From NCBI GenBank assembly GCA_001600495.1, contig BCKE01000094.1, positions 1 to 64,000 of the forward strand: a stretch of DNA of 64,000 bases. The letters run 5' to 3'. The stretch is from Pilasporangium apinafurcum (taxonomy: Eukaryota; Oomycota; Peronosporomycetes; Pythiales; Pythiaceae). The notes beneath the pieces were generated by a model, which saw only the letters and a list, made by a program, of their open reading frames with translations, ran no database searches and was not told where the DNA came from. Positions 1 to 10,083 of the stretch are shown piece by piece. A program made the position numbers and the translations under genes. The first letter of the stretch is position 1. Each line of letters begins with the position of its first letter.

Positions 1-37
1 TCGGGTTCGATTTTGGGTTCGGATTCGATTGGATGTC

Positions 38-109
38 GCGCCGTTGGTCTAATGGTTAGGATTCATCCCTTCCAAGGATGAGGTCGGGGTTCAATTCCCC
101 GACGGCGCA
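38..109 (+). tRNA. tRNA-Gly (anticodon TCC)
   Basis: A complete 72-nt cloverleaf can be folded by eye. The 7-bp acceptor stem pairs GCGCCGT with ACGGCGC, followed by discriminator A at 109. The anticodon arm pairs CATCC with GGATG around the loop CTTCCAA, giving anticodon TCC, which reads the glycine codon GGA. The T arm has the expected GGTTCAATTCC core. No intron is present. A short TTTT run at 113-116 fits an RNA polymerase III terminator. Confidence 0.95.
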
Positions 110-190
110 CACTTTTGCCGGTTTGTGATGCTGTCATTGACTCTTTTTTTGCTTTTTCTGCAACGTGATGTCATGTACTCAGTCGGACAA

Positions 191-235
191 CAAATTCAAG
201 AACTGAGTACCTTGTGTACTCAGTTCTTGGATTTG
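191..235. repeat. Near-perfect 20-bp inverted repeat (hairpin)
   Basis: Bases 191-210 and 216-235 are reverse complements apart from one mismatch, separated by a 5-nt loop (CTTGT). A third partial copy of the arm motif (GTACTCAG) lies just upstream near 175. No gene overlaps it. It could be a tiny MITE-like palindrome or a structured RNA element; nothing in the sequence decides between them. Confidence 0.6.
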
Positions 236-457
236 GGTCTTCATGTTCTCCAAAAGTGATCTTGCTTAAAATAACTTGTTACTTCGCGCGGCTATCGTCG
301 TGCACTGATCAGGCGCTACTAGGTGACGCAACCTGCCTTCTGTGCGCTCAAACACAATGTCGCTCGTTACCGAGCACCGACTCCAACCCTGCTATTTTTG
401 TAAGCGAGTAAAGAGAAAAAACATAAGCGACCCTTATGTCATTTTGGGTAAATCTGG

Positions 458-645
458 GATTGAATTATTTGGTGAATTATAAATAGAAATCTAGACTAAG
501 ATAAGCATGTAAAATAATCTAAAACCTTGATAAATCCGCCAATGAATGGCTCTTAGTATTTAGAATGCAAATTAACAGGTAATTGGTAAAAGTGTGGAAT
601 ATTAACCAATGAACTCCATATAACGGAGGTAACTCCTGTAACGCG
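458..645. mobile_element. Degraded LTR fragment, same family as the solo LTR at 1969-2293
   Basis: About 185 bp align to the right part of the solo LTR at 2108-2293. Shared blocks include ATTATTTGGTGAATTATAAA, a block reading GGCTCTTAG and the terminal TAACGGAGGT region. Divergence is clearly higher than expected for a young copy and the left end is missing, so this is an old fossil LTR fragment. No internal retrotransposon region was recognised next to it. Confidence 0.6.
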
Positions 646-1595
646 CTCACTATCCGGACACTTGCTTTTGAAGAACATTCAAAGCCACTCCATCACAAAC
701 GTTTGATGTCCCCCAATCGCCCATATTTAGTGCAATACCGAGTTTTCGTTGGTGCTTGGGCTACTGCCAGCGTTGCATTCCGTGATTCCTGACGACGAGA
801 TTTCTTCAGTCGTCTACGTCGTTTGACGAATATGGGTGATAAGCAAGCTCCTTACTGAAGGTTAGTTTTGAGAACAGGCGATAGGATATTGATGAAAGAT
901 TGTTTGCTTTAAGCAGGTGCGTATGTTTCGATGAGCCAAGTCAAATCGGAGAATTTGTATAGATCACTCAGCATGTTAGCGTGCCGAAGGCATACTAGTC
1001 CATGGTTACAAGGGGCTCCCTTATCTTGGTTGACCCGACACCCGTACAACACTTTCAAATCACGGAGGCGAACTGCATATTCAGTAGGGTGGCATCAGAC
1101 ACAAACTCTTTCACAAGAAATGACACTGGCGAGTATTGAAACACTTGGATGCGGTTTGGTTTGTCTAACACTCTTTTTGTATGTATATTTGTCTTCTTCG
1201 TCAATGCTCCGCATTTACCAGCTTCCAAAAGACTCTCTGCTCACTTCTCACCGATATAACGCTCTAATGCTATCAAATAACCAAACGTTAACAGCATTCT
1301 TATCTTCACAAGAGCGCTGTTGATGGCCTCTACATTGTTGGAAATCAACATTGTGTACTGGGGGCAAAGACTGAAGTACAGCAAGCGCTTTAATTTTTCA
1401 ACATCCATCAACCGCTGCAGCGCACTGGGGTTCATTGTTTTCAAATTTTCCGATTGTTTAATGAATGAATCCATAGATGTTACACGAGCCAGGGCCCACA
1501 CCACATTTTTGAGCTTTTGGACTTGAACTTTTGTTGAAATTCCTCATGAGATGGAAAAAGCAATAAAAATAATGAGAATTATCTTCTGTCACATA

Positions 1596-1803
1596 CAATG
1601 ACTCACAAAATTGTTCAAGTGTTTTGCATTTTTGTATCTGCGAGTTCATAACTTTTTCAAATCAAGTCGAATCAATATGAAACTTAGCTCAATATTAGAC
1701 AATTATGTTGTATATATGTAGCAAAAATTATACGTTGAGACATGCAGCGATTGATGAGATATGAAGATCAGAGCATACCAGTTTCATTTTAACACTTTTG
1801 TTG
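1596..1803 (+). repeat. Left terminal inverted repeat of the Tc1 element
   Basis: These 208 bp are the near-identical reverse complement of 3338-3545, ending at CTTTTGTTG on the inner side. Tc1 repeats are commonly 20-30 bp but several families carry long ones of this size. Near identity of the two ends suggests fairly recent mobility, although the transposase inside has decayed. Confidence 0.9.
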
Positions 1804-1811
1804 ATGGTACA

Positions 1812-3203
1812 TCAATGCTTGATATATGCTCCCTTCACCTTCAAGATCGTCTCAATTCTGCAAACCATGCTTTCAACCAGTGACACACACTCTGAGAGAT
1901 TTCGCTCTACTCGGCTTCAATTCTTCCCCACAATTCACAGATTCCTTGAGGCGAGGTTGGGTAAGAACTGTAACAGGGCGACCGTTACAACTGCACACAC
2001 TGTAGGTTGAGGAAACGTATTTGGTAACTTAACTAACTACGAGTAACTTAAGCATGTCTAAAGTTACTCCTGATTGTATAAGAAGTATGCAATCAGTGGA
2101 AAATTTGAGAGTGTATTATTTGGTGAATTATAAATGGGGACCTAGGCTAAGATAAGCATGCAAAATAACCTAAAACCTTAATATATCTGCCAATGAGTGG
2201 CTCTTAGCATTTAGAATGCAAACTAACGTGTAATTGGTTAAAATGTGGAATATTAACCAATGAAATGCATGTAACGGAGGTTACCCCGTTACAAGAACCA
2301 AGTTTTCTTTTGAGCACGTCCCACAGATGTTCGATCGGGTTTAGATCCGGAGACTGCGGCGACCACTCCAACACGTTCATATTTAGGTCTTGTAAACACT
2401 TTCTGGCTTTTTTTGGAGGTGTACTTGGGATCGTTGTCTTGCTGGAATATCGCAGTCTCCTTTCTCATACCATAGTATTCCATCGTCTGCACCAAAGCGT
2501 CCTCCAATATCTTGCAATACAGCTCAGCATCCAAACCACCTTCTATTTTGCTTAGATATCCAACACCATAAGCCGTCATGCATCTCCAAACCATCACTGA
2601 ACCACCGCCATGCTTCACTGTTGGCTGGACAATTCTGTCCGACAAGCCTTCTACTTTATATTTCCAGCACCATAATCGGCCATCGGACCCAAAGCGATTG
2701 ATTTTGGTCTCGTCAGACCAAATGACGCGACTCCAGCCGTTAACGATCCAGTATCGGTGCTTTCTTGTAAATTTCAGTCGCTTCTTCCGGTTCTTTGCAG
2801 AAACACTTGGGTTTTTGATCTTGTGTTTGGCTTACAATCCGTTTGATTTCAAAACACGCTGAACTGTCTGAGCGCTTACGTTGATGCTGGAATCCTGTTG
2901 GACCATCTCTGTGGCTTGTGTGGCAGTGTCACACTTCCCAGCGACGATATTTCTGATAATATTCCTCTTAACAACTTGGCTGAGCTTTGATGGTTGGCCA
3001 CTTTTGTTTCTTGGTTGCTGAATTCCGTTCCTTTTGGGAATGTTGTGGATAGGCATGTAGCTGATACTCAATCTCCTTGCTATTTCCCTGTATGAGAGTC
3101 CATTTTTGAGATGTAAAATGGCGCTGTTTACTTTGTTTTGTGGTATGCACTTTATTGCAAATTGGAAAATGAGTGAGTGGTTGAGTGCTCGCAGAAGTCT
3201 CAA
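1812..3203 (-). pseudogene. Tc1-type transposase, broken and split by a solo LTR
   Basis: From high to low coordinates the minus strand shows an N-terminal paired-like helix-turn-helix (LSYREIARRLSISY at about 3060-3100), then the DDE domain with HGGGSVMVW and the FQQDNDPKYTSKK block holding the second catalytic Asp, then HLWDVLKRKLG, and finally a short C-terminus ending in KGAYIKH and a stop at 1812. In-frame stops and frame changes separate these blocks, for example after the SNGL segment near 2832 and before HLWDV. The solo LTR sits about 75 residues before the stop. The protein is not functional as it stands. Confidence 0.85.
1969..2293. mobile_element. Solo LTR (fossil LTR retrotransposon) inserted in the Tc1 transposase
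   Basis: The 325-bp unit begins TGTAACAGGG and ends CCCCGTTACA, an inverted terminal pair typical of LTRs. It is flanked by the 5-bp direct duplication AGAAC (1964-1968 and 2294-2298). No internal coding region is present, so it is a solo LTR left by recombination between the two ends of a former element. Superfamily cannot be fixed from the LTR alone; Copia or Gypsy are both possible. Intact flanking duplications suggest it is younger than the Tc1 copy it entered. Confidence 0.85.
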
Positions 3204-3337
3204 AATGTTCTAGAATATTCTGACAGGAATGTTTTAAAATGTTATAAATCAGATATAGATTGTTCTAGAGCATTCTTATGCGTTCTAGAATGTTCATGAG
3301 TGTCGCAAGGATTGAGTTTAAGAAATTTGTGTATTCG

Positions 3338-3545
3338 CAACAAAAGTGTTAAAATGAAACTGGTATGCTCTGATCTTCATATCTCATCAATCGCTGCATG
3401 TCTCAACGTATAATTTTTGCTACATATATACAACATAATTGTCTAATATTGAGCTAAGTTTCATATTGATTCGACTTGATTTGAAAAAGTTATGAACTCG
3501 CAGATACAAAAATGCAAAACACTTGAACACTTTTGTGAGTCACTG
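3338..3545 (-). repeat. Right terminal inverted repeat of the Tc1 element
   Basis: Reverse complement of 1596-1803, with the outer end CACTG at 3541-3545 followed by the target-site TA. Confidence 0.9.
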
Positions 3546-3640
3546 TATATACAAAGAAAGTATACTGAGAACGGATACTCGTATATCTTCCTCCGATTTC
3601 TATGACAACCAAGCAAAAGCAGTAATAAGCCCTTCTTAAA

Positions 3641-4488
3641 ACCAAATAACACTTACCTTCTTGGCACCCCCAGATGTCGTATGTAAATAACAGTGGACGA
3701 TATCCACTATTATCCTATCGGGGTGAAGGAGAAGATCTGACCGACTGTGCACGAGCAGGCAAATTTCGCACTGATATTAATAGAACTCTATACAGATTTC
3801 TATATATAAATGAATGAAATCTAAATCCTTCAAGCTGGTAACTCGACGCTTCAGGTTGGTGACCTTTCAGCTCCAAAAGGTCTTAACCTAACCGACCTGA
3901 TAACCGATCCAATTATTCATAACCCGATGGTTTAAAACGTTAAAACCCGATGTGATCCAATCATAAAACCGCATGCGGATCTGCATCGTGTGGCCCACAA
4001 GTCTTCATCCAACTTGAACAATGCCCATTTCAGAGTTGCTTTATCACATGACACTATGCTCGTCCCTTGCATGCGAGGCCAGGCATGTGTTACAAAGTTT
4101 GTCTTATTTCAGCCAATCATAATACTCTAATTCTACTTTCATCCGATCGTAATCCTCGAAAATCCATATACGTCACAGACAGCATGGCTTCTGTCGTATC
4201 AACTGACTTCTTGTCTTATTCTTTTTGAATCTTTATTTCTTCGTATACATGTAATCATTCCTAGAAGCAATAGTAATCAACTGTCAACATTTTGATATAC
4301 CTAGTTTTGGCACATAAATATCAACATGGTACTGTCAATTCTTATAGAGAGAGGGACTCTTATTTGGCGGTGACCCAGATTGTGTCACAGATACTTGCAG
4401 AAGTTTTGCACCACAGTTTTTGTTCCAAAATAACATACTAGTCACTAAATCGGGGTAATATTAGCATTTTGATTGAAGAACAGTGGTG
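3641..4488. other. Intergenic region upstream of the photolyase-like gene
   Basis: No coding region was recognised. The stretch 3880-3960 carries several degenerate repeats of the word (A)ACCCGAT / ACCGATCC, similar to the T-C-G-G-G-T-T words at the very start of the window (1-31). The promoter of the gene starting at 4489 should lie in the last few hundred bases, but no clear core element was identified. Confidence 0.5.
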
Positions 4489-7351
4489 ATGGCTCAACGG
4501 CAACACCAAGTCTGGTCCGAGAGCGAAAAGGACACGGAACGCATCGGCGCTCAACTTGCCCATATCCAGCGCCTACGCGGCGATGGCCAATTGCCATATG
4601 ATCAAACGCCTTTGAGGCTGTATTGTGCGAAAAATGGCGGCTTCATTCGTGTCCTGGACGACCATGACGAGCCAATCACGCCAGCGATGGTAAGACTTGC
4701 ACTCTTGTTCCAATAGAAGGTAATTGTACAAGACACACTCTGAACTGTTACTAAATTGGATGTAGTTGAATGCAATCGACGCCTTTCTCCATCCAAATTC
4801 GACAGCAAAAGGTTTGTAAATCGATTTCTGCCGTTCCAAGCACTAGACACTATAGTATATAATGTTTGGATACGTTTGGGTTTTGGAATTTCCCAATAGA
4901 TGAAGATACCAGCAATGAGAAGAATGAGGATATTAAATCACTAATAAGTAGCAAAAGTGACTGCCAAGAAGTAGAGGAAACGGAAGCAATGATGATAGAT
5001 GCGCCAGCTGAAGAAATCCTAAGCGGAACCATGAACAGCGCTAGCAATGATGAACAGCATACCAGTGACCAACCAATACTTATCGAACAGTCAGAGCCTC
5101 TGCTGGATGAAAATATCAATCCCGATGATCATGCTAGATTTTTTGAAGCAGAGTGCTTACCTCGAGAAGAATCGATCACAAACATGAAGACACCAGAAGA
5201 GTTGCTTTCGAGGAACGAGAGCGTGAGTGCGTGGTTTGCAAGCGATCTGCAAGATAACTGTCTTGATAAACCAAAAAGCAAAGTAATAGCACTACCTTCT
5301 ATGTCCAGCACAGACATGGAGGATGCCATTCCTGACATGGATTATCAGGCTTTGTGTGAACAGTGGCCGATGGAACTACTGAATAGACGACGAATTTGCT
5401 ACCTGCCCTCGAGTCCTTCGCGTGTAAATACACCAGCTTTACGCGAACGTGCGGTTGTCTACTGGTTGCGGAATACACTGCGCGTGAGCCAGGGAAATTT
5501 TGCATTGGAGGTAGCGATCCTACTTGCTCAACGGTTTTCTGTGCCGTTGGTGACGGTTTGCTTGATTCCATCGACAATTATGTATCCAATTTGCTACGTT
5601 TCGACTGTAAATGATGCCTACTCGCGATGGTCTTTTTCCGAAATTTATGACCATTTCGAGCAAGTTGGACTCCCCTTTTATGGAGTGACAGCGAAAACTG
5701 AGCAGATCGGTGTCCAACCAAAGCAAAACGATTTGTTGGAGAGAAATCGTTTGTTCCAAGTACTGGATTCTTTATCCCCGTTAACAGTTGTGACCGACGA
5801 GGCATTTGATCTACCTAGTCGGAAGGATCTATGGACTTTGACACGAGATTTGGAGTTGAATTCCTCGTCTAGCGCATGGCCGCTGTTCGCCATTGACTCG
5901 ATGACGTACGTACCAGTGCATAGAATGTCTGCAGCCTTGCGATGTACGCTGGATAATGATGCCAAGTATGTTTCAGATGATGAGTTTGCGAAAGAATATC
6001 TTGCAAGCCAGCATGCACAGAATGAGTCGTATGCGTTTACTGCATCAAAAACTGTAACAGAGATCAAAGACGATGATGCGATTAGAACCAAGCGAAATAA
6101 TCAATTATTTCAAGTGCTCGATCGTCTCAACCTGGAACAGGTCGATTGGCAGATTGTCAAGTCTATCAATGCTCAAGCCAATCCGCAAATGGTTCCATAT
6201 AGCGAGAGTCACGCGCTGCAGAAGCTGGATATGCTGTTAACGGAGTTTACCGACCGTCCGGCGATTCAAGCAGAGCTAGAGGTGCGAAATATGCACTTCT
6301 TCTTTACTTTTTTTTCAAATGGGTTGACTTGAAGATTAAATTTTTATGCGGTAGGGTGGTGGAGTATTAAGCCTCTTACCGTTCATTCGACATGGTACTC
6401 TTTTCGTTGGACATGTCATTCACCGCATTACAGAAGCGATCTCGTCATACCCTCCTCCAACGACAATGCCAGCCAGGAGGTCATTAGCAATGTTGAAGGT
6501 AGAGAGCGAACTCTTAATGTTATTCTTTTTTTGTTAGACAAACTGAGATCCGTTTTCACAGGTGCTACGGTCACGTGCGATGAATCACTTAGCGAAAGAG
6601 CGAGATTACGCACTCTACCTTGCATTATGGATATCAAACCGGTATTTACAGCAACAGCAACCTGATATGATCCCGTCTTCGCAAAGCCACATCTTGAATA
6701 GTCTCAACTGCTCTGCTTCATGCAGCTGGTCATCGTTGTGGGTTAAACATCCATTGTGTTCTCGCCCTTTTGACTGATCTTGTCTATTGACAGTCCTTGT
6801 ATGGTGTTTGTTATCCCCCAGAGAGGCTTATCGCTATTTGCTCCCTGCGTGGGTAGACAACAACACCAATTTCAACGTTGATCCTACAACTTCCAGTAGC
6901 GTCAATCCACTGTTGCCAGTGACTCCATTCGATCCGTACGAGCTGGAAAGCTCACGTACAAACGATTTATATTGGAACGACATTCAACGCTTTCTCATCA
7001 ATCACCAATACATCCATCCGCTACTAATCATCTATTGGGGATATCGACTTTTGGAGTGGAGCGTGTCGTGCAAATCGGCTATAGCGGTGAGTACTAACAG
7101 TTGCGTCTGTTCATAACTCGCCTTACAAGACAGAGTCTAATGGTAGACTCATCTTACAGATGATTGAATCGATGCTGTGCAAGTGTGCACTTGGGTCAAC
7201 ATCGTCTCCTGATGCTGTTCTTACCGTTTGGAACCAGCTCTTTCGACTGGGCAAAGTTGATGACACAGATCAATACTTGAGCTCACATATGAAGTTCAGA
7301 CGTTTCTTGGAAGCAGACATCGCTTCCCAGCCGAGGCTTCAGCTCAAGTGA
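4489..7351 (+). CDS. Divergent class II CPD photolyase-like protein
   Basis: Class II photolyases use FAD and light to split cyclobutane pyrimidine dimers. Seven exons are inferred: 4489-4689, 4766-4811, 4900-6281, 6355-6498, 6563-about 6741, 6794-7086 and 7160-7351. The third exon opens with an acidic low-complexity stretch and then the alpha/beta antenna domain, beginning VVYWLRNTLRVSQGNFALEV, which matches the class II pattern YW-R-R--NWAL. Later blocks include VTDEAFDLP and IDSMTYVPV. The sixth exon has NDLYWNDIQRFLI and IIYWGYRLLEW, the class II region carrying two of the electron-transfer tryptophans. The usual downstream LDGRDPNGYVG...GVHDRAW flavin-pocket block is not found; an unrelated 63-residue end replaces it. 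The family call is secure, but repair activity is doubtful. First and fifth exon boundaries are less certain than the rest. Confidence 0.75.
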
Positions 7352-7487
7352 CATGCCTCTTGCGTCATCAGTGAACACGATGATCGAAAGCAGCCATAGG
7401 GAGTTAAATGATTTGCTCTTAGCAATTTCTTATAATTGAGATTAGTTAATCGTGCTTAGAAAGCGCAGATTCAATAAAGAAAAGTAT

Positions 7488-8518
7488 TTAATGCCCCGCA
7501 CACGACCATTTGACTCGGCAGCTATCAACTCGCGTTTGCACGTCAATGGAAAGCCACTTACACTGACATGCATAAGCCACCACGCCTACATGTAACAATA
7601 ATCGATAAAAGCCAGAACATAAGAAATCAGGAGAAACCTATGAAAGAATTTGACATCAATCAAGAAATACGCACCTGGTGCTGGCTCCAATTTGGCACTC
7701 AGCTTTGACTCATTCGGTACATTTTCGCGGAAGAACATGTAGTCAGCGCTCGCATGCCACTTCCTATACGATGTAAAACAGCATGATTAATATTTCATGA
7801 TGATTCGCTGCCATGCATATCGTCAATCTTGAATGACGTACTTGCCAAGAAATTGCACTACTGTGAAATCACATTCGTTGCAGCGCAAATTGGAGCAGAC
7901 ACTAGTATCACATTATTGAATGAATCAATAAGTTATTGTCATAAGCTCGTTAGCTCTTAACAAGAGATTTTGATTTACCAATGAGATGCAAAGGCTGTGT
8001 TCACCCCGCGTTTTGCATGCTCTCCGTCTAATAACACCTGCGAGCATCTTAAAATCGGCAAAGTAAACGAAGCATTAGCATCTTCGATACTGAACCAAAC
8101 ATACATTTCTATACATCCTCACTTTTTCTTCCCGCCTGCTTGAAACGGCTCTGATGTGGAAGCAGAGGTAGTAGTAGAGATGCTGCTTCTTGACATTCTC
8201 TTCGGATGCACAGGTGCAGATTGCTCATTATCTTCGTCGCCAATCATGTCCAACAGGTCATCAATATCACTCTGACATTCATCAAGAGGATCGTCAAACC
8301 ACCAGTCATCTCCTTGATAGCGGCATGTTCAAGGAAAACGGCAAAACATTTTCTCACTCTCTCCTTACCTTTGGCTTGCTGAGTGATGTAAATGAGGATG
8401 TACTTTTCGATGGCATAGTTGAATAACTAGACTTCTCGCTTTCACATGCTCGTCTAGAGTCGCCTCCTGCGTCCTGCATGGCGTTTTCGACTTCATCGAG
8501 TAAATCCTGGAAATCCAT
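7488..8518 (-). CDS. CFAP418: CFAP418 (C8orf37)-like ciliary protein
   Basis: The start is the ATG at 8518 (MDFQDLLDEVENAM), matching the family's DLDELLDEVE opening. An acidic middle exon (about 8130-8330) contains GDDWWFDDPLDE and DIDDLLDMIGDED. The conserved C-terminal domain is spread over short exons: LRCNECDFTVVQFLGK, then WHASADYMFFRENVPN, then VVAYACQCKWLSI and a final WSCAGH before the stop at 7488. This order and the Cys pairs match animal CFAP418, which acts at the ciliary base and in photoreceptors. Four to five introns interrupt the gene. It supports an organism with flagellated cells. It is convergent with the photolyase gene, with 136 bp between their stops. Confidence 0.85.
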
Positions 8519-8757
8519 TTTTTTGTGGTGCGATTCTTCGTCTGATCTAGTGATCAACTTGTGTTTGCGCTTAAGTTTCAATGTTCATCGCACATCTGAG
8601 TCGAGTTCACTGGCACATCACTGTCTATATTTGGCGTGTTTTCGTTTCTCTTTGTGATGGTTTGGTGCCATCGAGCATGATCTATCCATAGAATAGCAGC
8701 TGCAAAATTAACGCCATCAACTCCCGAGCCGAATCGTTCTCTTTTCTCTCTATTAAT

Positions 8758-9930
8758 TTACACCAAAGAAGTAGCACGAGTTGACGGAGTATTAGCTGTT
8801 GCATGCTGCTCCATTTGTTGATCTGCTATGAGTCCCGAGATGACTTTCCTCCATCCAAACGATGCGAAAGAGAAGAGAGCCAGAAAAGGTCTACAATATC
8901 ATAAAATTAAACATTGTAACAACTCACCTATTGTACGCGTAAAATGCGATACAGTAGAGACCCAACATACCTTGTGAATAAGTCGAACCATCCATATGGA
9001 GGAGAAGCACCGTTAACATAGCGAATATATAGATAGGCATCGTGCCGAACTCCATTAATGATGTAGTACTCTACAAACACGCATATCATCAGAGCTCATG
9101 CCTCGGGATACGTGGGACCAGCCAAATTGTTCATTATACCTGGTAGAAATCGAAGACTTCGGAAGCCATTTTTCTCATAAAATCTCAAGGCACTAAGATT
9201 ATCGGCCTTGACATGCAGATATACTGCGCCACAATTGGGTTGTCGCTGCGCTTGAGATATACATTCCTGCACAAGCGCCGACGCAATCCCTTTTCGGCGT
9301 ACTGCTGACCGGGAGCCGAGCGTCAGGATATACATGATGTGGGTATGCGTGAGACTACTGTCTGCGATGAGATCCTTGTCATCGACTTTCGACAAAGGCA
9401 ACGTGCTGGCAGTGACAGCACCTAAGATACGTTCCTTTACTGGAGAACTTGGAGCATGGTCAGCGAATTGGGAGGATGGTGTAGGGATGAGAACACCAGT
9501 TGAACCGGCAGGAATGGATATCGCTATTCGCGTGAACAGTGGTCCGCCAGTTTCTGTCCATCGCCCTTGTGCTGCACCATCATAAAACGCCTATGTGTGC
9601 AAGGCAGACATGGACAAGAACAAGATTAGGGCTTTCATTATCTGCCGCAATTGCGACTTCGGCACACCAACGTACTTGGTTATAACGAATGGGAAACCAT
9701 TCTTCGTGTAACTCGCGTACTTGATCAATATCGTCGGCTCGCAATGATCGAAAGTAAAACATTTGATCTGTTACTGTCTCTGTCTCCACTGGTATCTGCT
9801 CACTCCTTCCAAAAATTTCGTGTTCTGCTATCCCCTCGGCTTGCACATCGTCAACTTCAACCACTATAGAAGCTTTACCACCATCGTCAAGATGCTCAGA
9901 CGCCTGCCCATCGTTGCTCTTCGACTCCAT
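8758..9930 (-). CDS. NAA60: N-alpha-acetyltransferase 60 (Golgi/organellar Nat)-like
   Basis: NAA60 acetylates N-termini of membrane proteins facing the cytosol and has a GNAT fold. After an acidic N-terminal tail, FYFRSLRADDIDQVRELHEEWFP matches the family's RPL--DDID-V--L--DWFPI. The acetyl-CoA site reads ILTLGSRSAVRRKGIASALV (R-x-x-G-I-A), followed by YLHVKADNLSALRFYEKNGF. The next exon gives YYIINGVRHDAYLYIRYVNG and a PPYGWFDLF segment like the human GGHPPW region. A final exon has a hydrophobic stretch PFLALFSFASFGW that fits the family's C-terminal membrane-binding helices. One intron near 9590 is only about 31 bp long. Start is the ATG at 9930. Confidence 0.85.
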
Positions 9931-10083
9931 CGCGCGCCGTGCCTCAGTTCTTCTTCCAAGCCTAAAAATATTCTTCTAGTGTGATGTCACAGCTGATATA
10001 GTTTCTTAATACAATAAACTCTCAAAGATGGATCACTAACATTAAGACAAATAGACAAGAATACCTCTATATTTCGATAACCT

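Larger units (their letters stand above)
1596..3545 (-). mobile_element. Tc1/mariner DNA transposon with 208-bp terminal inverted repeats
   Basis: The element is bounded by TA on both sides (1594-1595 and 3546-3547), the standard Tc1/mariner target duplication. Its two ends are long inverted repeats at 1596-1803 and 3338-3545, starting CA(A/G)TGACTCACAAAA. Between them lies a minus-strand Tc1 transposase relic, itself split by a solo LTR. Total length is 1950 bp, or about 1620 bp without the LTR and its duplicated target, a normal Tc1 size. The transposase is disrupted, so the copy is not autonomous. Confidence 0.9.
909..3640 (-). pseudogene. Mutator-like (MULE) transposase relic, interrupted by a Tc1 element
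   Basis: Read on the minus strand, the part at 909-1595 encodes the C-terminal region of a MULE transposase. A CFFHLMRNF stretch (the H...N block) comes first, then SNNVEAIN (the conserved SN-VE-N motif), then a SWIM-type zinc finger with C-R...GAPCNH and a terminal YAPA followed by a stop. At least two frame changes are needed to follow it, so it is broken. At 1594-1595 it is cut by the Tc1 element, and weak matching sequence (GLITAF) resumes on the far side at about 3548-3640. The N-terminal DNA-binding part was not found. The far-side match is the least certain part. Confidence 0.6.

Noticed and set aside
931-1323. 130-codon plus-strand frame
   Set aside because: It lies opposite the MULE transposase relic, which explains the region better.
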